In this document: positions 14,815-22,055 of the stretch, one piece after another
How positions within the stretch are numbered: position 1 is the first letter of the stretch
Layout: every line of letters begins with the position of its first letter
Origin: Lachnospiraceae bacterium
Lineage (GTDB): Bacteria; Bacillota; Clostridia; Lachnospirales; Lachnospiraceae
Reading direction: 5' to 3'
Length of the DNA stretch: 23,367 nucleotides
Assembly: GCA_019424135.1 (NCBI GenBank)
Contig: JAHYZZ010000020.1
Span: 23,993 to 47,359 of the forward strand
Program-made: the position numbers and the translations under genes
The notes under the pieces: generated by a model
What the model was told of the DNA's origin: nothing
The model's input: the letters and a program-made list of their open reading frames with translations, nothing else
Databases searched by the model: none

Positions 14815-14855
14815 ACGCTGTACGAAACTGATAAACGGAAAGGGAAGAGAATGAA

Positions 14856-16670
14856 GTGGCAGGAATAGAGCAGAAAAATATACGAAATTTTTGTATCATC
14901 GCGCATATCGATCATGGGAAATCCACTCTGGCTGACCGTATCATAGAGATGACCGGTCTGTTGACCAGCCGTGAGATGCAGTCTCAGGTACTGGATAATA
15001 TGGAGTTGGAACGAGAGAGGGGCATTACGATTAAGGCCCAGGCGGTTCGGACGGTTTACCAGGCGAAAAATGGGGAAGAATATATTTTCAATCTGATCGA
15101 CACTCCTGGACATGTGGATTTTAATTATGAAGTGTCCAGAAGCCTTGCAGCCTGTGACGGGGCCATTCTGGTGGTGGATGCAGCTCAGGGTGTGGAGGCT
15201 CAGACATTGGCAAATGTCTATCTGGCTTTGGATCATGACTTAGATGTAATGCCGGTGATTAATAAAATTGACCTGCCAAGTGCTGATCCAGACCGGGTCA
15301 TTGAAGAAATCGAGGATGTAATCGGGATCGAAGCAGAGGATGCGCCGCGGATTTCAGCAAAAACAGGGCAGAATGTGGAAGAGGTTTTGGAACAGATCGT
15401 AGAGAAAATTCCGGCGCCGGATGGTAATCCGGATGCTCCGCTTCAGGCGCTGATCTTTGATTCCGTGTATGATTCGTATAAAGGTGTAATCGTGTTTTGC
15501 CGGATTAAGGAAGGGCGGGTGAAGAAGGGGACTCCGATCCACATGATGGCTACCGGGGCAAAAGCAGAGGTAGTAGAAGTGGGGTATTTTGGAGCTGGAC
15601 AGTTTATTCCCTGTGAGGAACTTGCAGCCGGAATGGTAGGTTATATCACAGCCAGCCTGAAAAACGTAAAGGACACCCGGGTGGGAGATACCATTACCAA
15701 TGCGGAATCGCCCTGTGCTAAGCCGCTGCCTGGCTATAAGAAGGTGAACCCTATGGTGTATTGCGGGATGTATCCGGCTGACGGTGCCAAGTATCCGGAT
15801 TTGAGAGATGCCCTGGAAAAACTGCAGCTTAATGATGCATCGCTTCAATTTGAGCCGGAGACTTCTGCCGCCCTTGGATTTGGTTTCCGGTGTGGATTCC
15901 TGGGACTTCTTCATCTTGAGATTATCCAGGAGCGTCTGGAACGAGAGTACAATCTTGATTTGGTGACAACGGCTCCGGGGGTTATCTATAAAGTCCATAA
16001 GACCAATGGTGAAGTCATGGAACTGACGAACCCTTCCAATTTGCCGGATCCTTCGGAAATCGAATATATGGAAGAGCCGATTGTGAAGGCGGAGATTATG
16101 GTGACATCAGAGTTTATCGGAGCCATCATGGAATTGTGCCAGGAAAGAAGAGGCGTCTATGACGGTATGGAATACATGGAAGAGACTCGTGCAGTGCTGC
16201 GTTATCACCTGCCCCTTAATGAGATCATCTATGATTTTTTTGATGCACTGAAATCTCGGTCCAGGGGATATGCCTCTTTTGATTATGAGATGGATGGTTA
16301 TGTACAGTCTGATCTGGTGAAGCTTGACATTCTGATCAATAAAGAAGAGGTGGATGCATTGTCTTTTATTGTTCATGCGGATACTGCCTATGAGCGCGGA
16401 AGAAGGATGTGCGAAAAGCTGAAAGAAGAAATTCCAAGACAGCTGTTTGAGATTCCGATCCAGGCGGCCATCGGCAGCAAAATCATTGCCAGAGAGACGG
16501 TAAAAGCTATGCGAAAAGATGTGCTGGCAAAATGTTACGGCGGTGACATCACAAGGAAGAAAAAGCTTCTGGAAAAACAGAAGGAAGGAAAGAAAAGAAT
16601 GCGCCAGGTGGGCAACGTGGAGATCCCACAGAAAGCATTTATGAGTGTATTGAAACTGGATGACAAGTGA
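14856..16670 (+). CDS. lepA: Elongation factor 4 (LepA), ribosome-associated GTPase
   Basis: Translational GTPase that acts on the ribosome during elongation or assembly. The 604-residue length and full domain set match the family: G1 AHIDHGKST (16-24), G2 region ERERGITIKAQAV, G3 DTPGHVDFNYEVSRSL, G4 NKIDLPSADP, followed by EF-G-like domains II-V and the LepA-specific C-terminus (YGGDITRKKKLLEKQKEGKKRMRQVG near the end). Start is GTG at 14856; AAAGGGAAG (14838-14846) lies about nine bases before. An ATG five bases upstream (14851) is out of frame and closes after five codons inside lepA. The stop overlaps the hemW start as TGATG. Confidence 0.97.
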   Translation: MAGIEQKNIRNFCIIAHIDHGKSTLADRIIEMTGLLTSREMQSQVLDNMELERERGITIKAQAVRTVYQAKNGEEYIFNLIDTPGHVDFNYEVSRSLAACDGAILVVDAAQGVEAQTLANVYLALDHDLDVMPVINKIDLPSADPDRVIEEIEDVIGIEAEDAPRISAKTGQNVEEVLEQIVEKIPAPDGNPDAPLQALIFDSVYDSYKGVIVFCRIKEGRVKKGTPIHMMATGAKAEVVEVGYFGAGQFIPCEELAAGMVGYITASLKNVKDTRVGDTITNAESPCAKPLPGYKKVNPMVYCGMYPADGAKYPDLRDALEKLQLNDASLQFEPETSAALGFGFRCGFLGLLHLEIIQERLEREYNLDLVTTAPGVIYKVHKTNGEVMELTNPSNLPDPSEIEYMEEPIVKAEIMVTSEFIGAIMELCQERRGVYDGMEYMEETRAVLRYHLPLNEIIYDFFDALKSRSRGYASFDYEMDGYVQSDLVKLDILINKEEVDALSFIVHADTAYERGRRMCEKLKEEIPRQLFEIPIQAAIGSKIIARETVKAMRKDVLAKCYGGDITRKKKLLEKQKEGKKRMRQVGNVEIPQKAFMSVLKLDDK

Positions 16671-17776
16671 TGAGACCTTTAGAATTATATCTTCATATAC
16701 CGTTTTGCATACAGAAATGTAAATACTGTGATTTCCTGTCTGCTCCGGCGCCTTTAAAGGAGCAGCAGGATTATGTAGAGAGCCTTTGTCAGACAATCCG
16801 GTCTTACCTGGATCTGGCAAAGGCTTATCAGGTTGTCAGCATTTTTATCGGCGGGGGTACGCCGTCTCTTCTTAGTTCAGAACAGATGGAAAGGATCGTT
16901 AGGGCCTTGGATGATACGTTCCAGATTGATTCAAAGGCGGAATTTACTGTAGAGGCGAATCCTGGAACGCTTTCTGTGGAAAAGCTTGGGGGATATAGAG
17001 ATCTTGGCATCAATCGGCTGAGCCTGGGACTACAGTCTGTAAAAGAAAAAGAACTTCGATGTCTTGGAAGAATTCACAGCTTCGGAGAATTTCTCCAAAG
17101 CTTCCGATGGGCCAGAGATACAGGGTTTGCCAATATTAATGTGGATCTGATGTCAGGGATTCCAGGACAGTCTTTGGCAAGCTGGGAAGAGAGTCTTAGA
17201 ACGGTGGCAGAACTTGGACCAGAGCACATTTCTGCTTATGGGCTGATCATCGAGGAAGGGACGCCTTTTTATGAGATGTATGGGGAAAATGGCAACAGAA
17301 AACAAGGACATGTGGAAGCACTTCCAGATGAGGAAACGGATCGCAAGATGTATCACCGGACAAGAGAAATTCTGGAAGAATATGGATATAAGCGATATGA
17401 AATCTCTAATTATGCAAAACCAGGATATGAGTGTCGGCATAATCTGGGGTACTGGGAACGGACAGAATACCTGGGGATCGGAGCCGGTGCAGCATCACTT
17501 ATTGACAATCAGCGGTGGAACCAGGGTGAAGAAAAGGTTACTCTGTCCCGGGAGGATCAGATGGAGGAGTACATGTTTCTGGGACTGCGAAAAATGAAAG
17601 GGGTTTCCAAGGAAGAGTTTCTGAGGCTGTTTGGCTGTGAAATGGAAGAGATTTATGGGATGGTGCTGAAAAATATGTACGAAAAAAATCTCCTGGAGTG
17701 TTCCGGAGATTTTGTACGGCTGACGGAGTTTGGAATTGATGTCAGCAATTATGTGATGAGTGAATTTTTATTATAG
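16670..17776 (+). CDS. hemW: Radical SAM heme chaperone HemW
   Basis: HemN-like radical SAM protein of the HemW subgroup, which carries and delivers heme rather than oxidising coproporphyrinogen. Cluster-binding cysteines are in HIPFCIQKCKYCDF (Cys13, Cys17, Cys20), the CxxxCxxC pattern; GGGTPSLL, NRLSLGLQS and a C-terminal YEISNYAKPGYECRHNLGYW also match HemW, including the HNxxYW motif. Length 368 aa is typical. The ATG at 16670 shares its A with the lepA stop (TGATG); a GTG at 16667 would add one Met. lepA-hemW is a standard Firmicute pair, usually followed by hrcA, which is not found here. The last six bases overlap the end of the convergent DUF4364 gene. Confidence 0.93.
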   Translation: MRPLELYLHIPFCIQKCKYCDFLSAPAPLKEQQDYVESLCQTIRSYLDLAKAYQVVSIFIGGGTPSLLSSEQMERIVRALDDTFQIDSKAEFTVEANPGTLSVEKLGGYRDLGINRLSLGLQSVKEKELRCLGRIHSFGEFLQSFRWARDTGFANINVDLMSGIPGQSLASWEESLRTVAELGPEHISAYGLIIEEGTPFYEMYGENGNRKQGHVEALPDEETDRKMYHRTREILEEYGYKRYEISNYAKPGYECRHNLGYWERTEYLGIGAGAASLIDNQRWNQGEEKVTLSREDQMEEYMFLGLRKMKGVSKEEFLRLFGCEMEEIYGMVLKNMYEKNLLECSGDFVRLTEFGIDVSNYVMSEFLL

Positions 17777-18283
17777 TAGCTGAGCCATGATAGCGGCATA
17801 GATTTCTTCGTTTTTCTGCTGCCAGTTGTTGGCAATGGTTTCTGCTTCACTTTCTGTAGGGGCGGTCACGGTCAGATCAATGAGTGGAACGCCCTGCTCC
17901 AGAACCTGGCAGTGGACAGAATATTCCCGGTTGGTATTGCGGTAGTAGTCTGATTTTACGGACACTTCATTTTTTAATTCATATTTTTTTTCTTTTAAGA
18001 ATGTATCGATATCGTCCTGAATAGCAGGAGAAATATCGCTTTTAAAAAAATGAAGTGTTTCAGAGCCTTCTTCTGTCAGGTGATAGAAGGTTCGGCTGTG
18101 GGTAGATTCTTCCCGGATAAAGCCGGATTCAGTAAGCTCTGACAGTGCCTGTTGGAGCTTAAAATATGTGGTGTATCCTTCATCCAGGATGAATTCGGAG
18201 ATTTGTGAATTTGTCAGGGGAAAATCCACCTTATTCAACATATATAAAATAATCAGTTTGTATAATTTAAATGTGGATGTCAT
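17771..18283 (-). CDS. DUF4364 winged-helix protein
   Basis: A 170-residue protein found widely in Clostridia and of no assigned function. The N-terminal part reads KLYKLIILYMLNKVDFPLTNSQISEFILDEGYTTYFKLQQALSEL split over residues 6-50, then GFIREESTHSRTFYHLTEEGSETLHFF (54-80): a helix-turn-helix plus wing as in PadR/MarR-like proteins, so DNA binding is likely. The C-terminal half is charged and beta-rich. The start at 18283 is chosen because GGAAAGGAG (minus strand, 18291-18299) precedes it; the longer frame from 18313 adds ten residues without one. Start lies within the last 17 bases of the radical SAM gene, implying coupled translation. Target and effector are unknown. Confidence 0.85.
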   Translation of the reverse strand: MTSTFKLYKLIILYMLNKVDFPLTNSQISEFILDEGYTTYFKLQQALSELTESGFIREESTHSRTFYHLTEEGSETLHFFKSDISPAIQDDIDTFLKEKKYELKNEVSVKSDYYRNTNREYSVHCQVLEQGVPLIDLTVTAPTESEAETIANNWQQKNEEIYAAIMAQLL

Positions 18284-19205
18284 AAAAAAACTCCTTTCCC
18301 TGCCATAGGTCATGTTGTTTTAAATAGTGATGTAGCTGATTTAGTACCCGGCGTTTGTCAAGAGACCATTTGGGTGCAATCAGAAGATCTTTTGGTCCGT
18401 CTCCGGTCAGCCGATGAATGACGATATCTGGCCGAAGGATGGTGAGGCACTGACTTATCATTTCTATATATTCTTCCATAGAAGGGAGCCAAAACGGATC
18501 CTTTTCATAGAGGGTGGCCAGATCTGTGGATTTTAGTACATGCAGAAGCTGAAATTTTATGCCCTGAATATCCAGTGTGTTGAGATAATGGACTGTGTTA
18601 AGGTTCATTCTCAAGTCTTCTCCAGGAAGGCCAATAATGGTATGAACGATTACAGTCAGGCCTCTGGCGCGAAGACGAAGAACGGATTTCTCAAATACAG
18701 GAAGTTCATAGCCGCGGCGAATGAGCCTGGCGGTTTCCTCGTGGATGGTCTGAAGTCCAAGCTCCACCCAGACCGGTTTGATCTGATTTAATTCTTCCAG
18801 AAGATTTAATACGTCTTGATCCAGGCAGTCAGGTCTGGTGGCAATGGAGAGAATGCGGATATCCGGATGGGTGATGGCTTCAAGAAACAGACTTTTTAAT
18901 CGGTTTACAGGAGCGTAAGTGTTAGTGTATGCCTGAAAATAAGCGATATATCCATTCCCGTGATATTTGAGAGCGGTCTGTTTTTTCCCCTGCTCAATTT
19001 GTTCGGTAACAGATAGCCGCCCGTTTTCAGCAAAGTCTCCGGAACCGCCCTGGCTGCAAAAGATGCAGCCCCTGGTGCCAAGAGTTCCGTCCCTGTTTGG
19101 ACAAGTCATGTTTCCATTCAGTGAAATTTTATACAATTTTTCTCCGAATATGGCCCGAAGCTCATAATCAAGAGAATGATACCTTTTTTCATTCCATTTT
19201 TTCAT
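18267..19205 (-). CDS. YhcC/YtqA-type (TIGR01212) radical SAM protein
   Basis: Radical SAM enzyme of 312 aa. Cluster cysteines follow the family's spacing: CPNRDGTLGTRGCIFC, Cys35, Cys47, Cys50 (C-x11-C-x2-C), then GSGDF, the YFQAYTNTYAP stretch, SIATRPDCL, VELGLQTIHEETARLIRRGY, HTIIGLPGED, KFQLLHVLKSTDLA and HRLTGDGPKDLLIAPKWSLDK. These match E. coli YhcC and Bacillus YtqA; a role in tRNA wobble-uridine modification has been proposed for YtqA, which I treat as tentative. The first in-frame ATG is 19205; a stop lies four codons upstream. No ribosome binding site precedes it, and the best promoter places the transcript start about five bases upstream. It is read away from rho and shares 17 bases with the downstream DUF4364 gene. 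Confidence 0.88.
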   Translation of the reverse strand: MKKWNEKRYHSLDYELRAIFGEKLYKISLNGNMTCPNRDGTLGTRGCIFCSQGGSGDFAENGRLSVTEQIEQGKKQTALKYHGNGYIAYFQAYTNTYAPVNRLKSLFLEAITHPDIRILSIATRPDCLDQDVLNLLEELNQIKPVWVELGLQTIHEETARLIRRGYELPVFEKSVLRLRARGLTVIVHTIIGLPGEDLRMNLNTVHYLNTLDIQGIKFQLLHVLKSTDLATLYEKDPFWLPSMEEYIEMISQCLTILRPDIVIHRLTGDGPKDLLIAPKWSLDKRRVLNQLHHYLKQHDLWQGKEFFYDIHI

Positions 19206-19216
19206 ATCTGCATTTT

Positions 19217-19245
19217 ATCATACCATTACAAATCCGGCATTTCAA
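19217..19245 (-). promoter_or_regulatory. Strong candidate promoter for the radical SAM/DUF4364 pair
   Basis: On the minus strand TTGAAA (19245-19240) and TATGAT (19222-19217) are 17 bp apart, with TG one base before the -10 (extended -10). The expected start near 19210 leaves only about five bases before the ATG at 19205. Confidence 0.6.
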
Positions 19246-19256
19246 TAAAAAAAGTC

Positions 19257-19285
19257 TTTAAAAAGGGAAACCTTTGTAGTATAAT
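19257..19285 (+). promoter_or_regulatory. Candidate rho promoter
   Basis: TTTAAA (19257-19262) and a perfect TATAAT (19280-19285) are 17 bp apart, giving a start near 19292 and a leader of about 90 bases before rho. It is divergent from the radical SAM promoter, and their -35 regions are separated by only about 11 bases. I see no strong terminator or riboswitch in the leader, although some rho genes are controlled by autogenous attenuation. Confidence 0.5.
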
Positions 19286-19383
19286 ACCTTTGTATTTATT
19301 TCAGGTCGTATCGACATTGTATCCCGAATTTATAGATAAACAAAAATTATCATTGAATTGAGAATATAGAAAGGATAGATATC

Positions 19384-20721
19384 ATGAGAGAAAAATATGA
19401 ATCTCTGCCTCTGGCAACCTTGAAGGATCTTGCAAAGGCAAGAGGATTGAAGGGCGTTTCTGCGATGAAAAAAGCAGAGGTGATCGAACGCATGCTGGAA
19501 GAGGACGAAAAGGAAAAGCAGACGGAAAGAGAGACTGTTAAAGAGATGTCGGCGAATACAGGTGATAAAGACATCCATGATATTGACAAGCTGGACAGCG
19601 GCGTGAAGGCTCATGGCATCCTGGAGGTTTTGCCGGACGGATATGGCTTTATAAGAAGCGCCAATTATCTGCCGGGGGAAAATGACGTATATGTGTCGCC
19701 TTCCCAGATCCGTAAGTTTAATTTGAAGACTGGAGATATCCTGGAAGGGCATACCAGGATTAAGACACAGCAGGAAAAGTTCAGCGCACTCTTATATCTT
19801 ACAAAGATTAATGAAATTGACCCTATGAAGGCGGTACGCAGGTCAAATTTTGAGGATATGACGCCCATTTTTCCCAATGAAAGGCTTCGCCTGGAGTCCG
19901 GAAGAACCAGTACGGCTATGAGGATTGTAGATCTTTTGTCTCCCATTGGAAAAGGTCAAAGGGGGATGATCGTATCGCCGCCCAAAGCAGGTAAGACCAC
20001 ATTGTTAAAGCAGGTGGCATTGTCTGTGAGAAGAAATAATCCAGAGATTCATCTTCTTATCCTTCTGATTGATGAGCGGCCAGAGGAAGTGACAGATATT
20101 AAAGAGACCATCGAAGGCGAGAATGTGGAGGTAATCTATTCCACCTTTGATGAACTTCCCGAGCACCACAAGAGGGTATCTGAGATGGTAATCGAGAGAG
20201 CTAAGAGGCTCGTAGAACATAAAAAGGATGTCATGATCCTGCTAGATAGTATTACCAGACTGGCAAGAGCCTATAACCTGACAGTCCCTCCGTCAGGAAG
20301 GACGTTGTCAGGCGGTCTGGATCCGGCGGCGCTGCATATGCCGAAGCGCTTTTTCGGAGCAGCCCGGAATATGCGGGAGGGAGGAAGCCTTACGATTCTT
20401 GCGACAGCCCTTGTGGATACAGGCAGTAAGATGGATGATGTGATTTATGAGGAGTTTAAAGGAACTGGAAATATGGAGCTGGTGCTGGACCGCAAGCTTT
20501 CAGAAAAGAGAATGTTCCCGGCTGTCGATATTCCAAAATCCGGAACCAGAAGAGAGGATCTGTTGCTTTCGAAAGAAGAACAGGAGGCTGTAGACACCAT
20601 GCGGCGGGCGCTTAATGGCATGCGTGCAGATGAAGCTGCTGACAATATTTTAAATATGTTCAGCCGGACCAGAAACAATGCAGAATTGATACAAATGGTA
20701 AAAAAGACAAAATTAATCTAG
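19384..20721 (+). CDS. rho: Transcription termination factor Rho
   Basis: Hexameric RNA-dependent ATPase that ends transcription. The 445-residue protein has the N-terminal helix bundle (LPLATLKDLAKARGLKG), a short charged linker (about 35-75), the cold-shock-type RNA-binding domain HGILEVLPDGYGFIRS..NDVYVSPSQIRKFNLKTGD (about 77-125), and the ATPase with Walker A PPKAGKTTLLK (Lys204), DERPEEVTDIKE, Walker B DVMILLDSITRLARAYN, the SGRTLSGGLDPAAL Q/R-loop region and C-terminal RTRNNAELIQMVKKTKLI. The linker is short, unlike the long disordered insertions of some Rho proteins. Start at 19384 follows AAAGGA (19370-19375). Its stop codon is part of the predicted -35 element for rpmE. Confidence 0.97.
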   Translation: MREKYESLPLATLKDLAKARGLKGVSAMKKAEVIERMLEEDEKEKQTERETVKEMSANTGDKDIHDIDKLDSGVKAHGILEVLPDGYGFIRSANYLPGENDVYVSPSQIRKFNLKTGDILEGHTRIKTQQEKFSALLYLTKINEIDPMKAVRRSNFEDMTPIFPNERLRLESGRTSTAMRIVDLLSPIGKGQRGMIVSPPKAGKTTLLKQVALSVRRNNPEIHLLILLIDERPEEVTDIKETIEGENVEVIYSTFDELPEHHKRVSEMVIERAKRLVEHKKDVMILLDSITRLARAYNLTVPPSGRTLSGGLDPAALHMPKRFFGAARNMREGGSLTILATALVDTGSKMDDVIYEEFKGTGNMELVLDRKLSEKRMFPAVDIPKSGTRREDLLLSKEEQEAVDTMRRALNGMRADEAADNILNMFSRTRNNAELIQMVKKTKLI

Positions 20722-20747
20722 ACAAGAATTGACATTTATGCTATGAT
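20719..20747 (+). promoter_or_regulatory. Candidate rpmE promoter overlapping the rho stop codon
   Basis: TAGACA at 20719-20724, whose TAG is the rho stop, and TATGAT at 20742-20747 are 17 bp apart; TG at 20739-20740 gives an extended -10. Transcription would start near 20754. A nearby TTGACA (20729-20734) is not followed by a good -10 at the right distance. Confidence 0.5.
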
Positions 20748-20778
20748 AATATAGCTGTTTAGAAAATGAACATTAATC

Positions 20779-20794
20779 GCACTTATGGAAGTGC
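20779..20794 (+). promoter_or_regulatory. Small hairpin in the rpmE leader
   Basis: GCACTT (20779-20784) and AAGTGC (20789-20794) form a six-pair stem with an ATGG loop, about 30 bases before the rpmE start. Leader RNAs that bind L31 have been proposed in several bacterial groups, including Firmicutes; this hairpin is a possible remnant or part of one, not a confirmed match. Confidence 0.35.
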
Positions 20795-20824
20795 AGATGA
20801 CAAAATAAAGAAGAGGTGAAAATC

Positions 20825-21028
20825 ATGAAAGAAGGAATCCATCCAGCATATCATCAGGCAACTGTAACTTGTAACTGTGGAAACACATTTGTAACAGGAT
20901 CTACCAGCGAAGATATTCACGTTGAGATTTGTTCCAAATGCCATCCGTTCTATACCGGACAGCAGAAAGCTGCACAGGCTCGTGGCCGTGTAGATAAGTT
21001 CAATAAGAAATACGGAATGGGCAAATAA
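20825..21028 (+). CDS. rpmE: 50S ribosomal protein L31, zinc-binding type
   Basis: A 67-residue ribosomal protein of the large-subunit central protuberance, which bridges to the small subunit. It starts MKEGIHPAYHQATVTCNCGN and keeps the four zinc cysteines Cys16, Cys18, Cys36 and Cys39 (CNC and CSKC), then HPFYTGQQK and a basic tail. It is therefore the C+ form, not the zinc-independent paralogue made under zinc starvation. The ATG at 20825 is chosen over GTG 20816 because GAGGTG lies about six bases upstream and L31 proteins begin MK.G. A terminator follows. Confidence 0.96.
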   Translation: MKEGIHPAYHQATVTCNCGNTFVTGSTSEDIHVEICSKCHPFYTGQQKAAQARGRVDKFNKKYGMGK

Positions 21029-21041
21029 GCTTACAAGAGTC

Positions 21042-21077
21042 GGGTTGAGGTTTTACATAATCTCAACCCTTTGTTTT
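21042..21077 (+). terminator. Rho-independent terminator after rpmE
   Basis: GGGTTGAG (21042-21049) pairs with CTCAACCC (21062-21069) around a 12-base loop and is followed by TTTGTTTT (21070-21077). It separates rpmE from the yqhQ-prmC-prfA genes, which need their own promoter or readthrough. Confidence 0.85.
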
Positions 21078-21116
21078 ACCGAAAATATTTACGCAGATAT
21101 TCAGGAGGAAAGCAGC

Positions 21117-22055
21117 ATGAAGTCATCAAACATCGGCGGACAAGCAGTGCTGGAAGGCATCATGATGAAGCATAAGGATGAGTATGCAGTGGCAGTGCGC
21201 AAACCAGATGGAGAGATTGCTGTGAAAAAAGATATTTACCACAGCATTACAGGGAATGCAAAAGTGCTGACACAGATCCCCTTTGTCCGGGGAATTTTTA
21301 ATTTTATAGACTCCATGATCTTAGGAATCAAAACACTGACTTATTCAGCTTCCTTTTTTGAAGAAGAGGAAGAAGAAAAGGAGCTGACAGAAGAAGAAGC
21401 CAGGAAAAAGGATATCATGGAAAAATGGCTGATGCAAGGAACGGTTGTGCTTTCGGTAGTGATTGCGGTTGCTATCTTTATGGTACTTCCCTATTTTCTA
21501 TCCTCCTTACTGGAAGAAAGGATTCCATCCTATCATGTAAGGACGGTGATCGAGGGAGCGATTAGGATCGGAATCTTCGTATTGTATGTGCTTTTGATTT
21601 CCCGGATGGAAGATATCCAAAGAACTTTTATGTATCACGGCGCAGAGCATAAATGTATTAACTGTATTGAACATGGGCTGCCCCTTACGGTGGAAAATGT
21701 CAGGATCAGTTCCAGGCAGCATAAACGCTGCGGTACCAGTTTCTTATTTTTTGTCCTTGCGATCAGCATTATTTTGCTATTTTTGATCCAGGTGGATTCT
21801 ACAGGTATGAGAGTATTGATCCGGATTCTGCTCTTACCGGTGATCGCAGGGATCTCCTATGAGGTCCTGAAACTGGCAGGAAACACCGATCAAACATTGG
21901 TCAATCTTTTAAGTAAGCCAGGGCTTGCCATCCAGAAGCTGACGACGAAGGAGCCAGATGATTCTATGATCGAAGTGGCGATTAAGGCGGTAGAAGCGGT
22001 GTTTGATTGGAGGGCATATGAACGAGAAAATTTTGACACTGCAAGAGATTTATAG
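21117..22055 (+). CDS. yqhQ: DUF1385 (YqhQ-type) membrane protein
   Basis: A 312-residue membrane protein conserved in Firmicutes with no proven function. Family motifs are present: the N-terminal IGGQAVLEGIMMKHKDEYAVAVRKPDG (5-31), and YHGAEHKCINCIEHGLPLTVENVRISSRQHKRCGTSF in two stretches over about 178-215, rich in Cys and His and suggestive of metal binding. Between them lie an acidic loop (EEEEEEKELTEEE) and hydrophobic helices near 110-135 and 145-165; two more follow near 215-260. The start at 21117 follows AGGAGG (21103-21108); the longer frame from a TTG at 21045 starts inside the rpmE terminator and is rejected. The end overlaps prmC by 38 bases. Position beside rpmE, prmC and prfA is the usual one in Clostridia. 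Confidence 0.9.
   Translation: MKSSNIGGQAVLEGIMMKHKDEYAVAVRKPDGEIAVKKDIYHSITGNAKVLTQIPFVRGIFNFIDSMILGIKTLTYSASFFEEEEEEKELTEEEARKKDIMEKWLMQGTVVLSVVIAVAIFMVLPYFLSSLLEERIPSYHVRTVIEGAIRIGIFVLYVLLISRMEDIQRTFMYHGAEHKCINCIEHGLPLTVENVRISSRQHKRCGTSFLFFVLAISIILLFLIQVDSTGMRVLIRILLLPVIAGISYEVLKLAGNTDQTLVNLLSKPGLAIQKLTTKEPDDSMIEVAIKAVEAVFDWRAYERENFDTARDL

Noticed and set aside
16107..16820. 237-codon minus-strand frame opposite lepA and hemW
   Set aside because: Low-complexity shadow of two firmly identified genes.
20729..20734. Perfect TTGACA after rho as the rpmE -35 element
   Set aside because: No good -10 lies 16-18 bp downstream; the overlapping TAGACA-17-TATGAT pairing is better.
21045..21116. 24-codon N-terminal extension of yqhQ from a TTG
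   Set aside because: Begins inside the rpmE terminator; the AGGAGG before ATG 21117 and the family N-terminus decide the later start.
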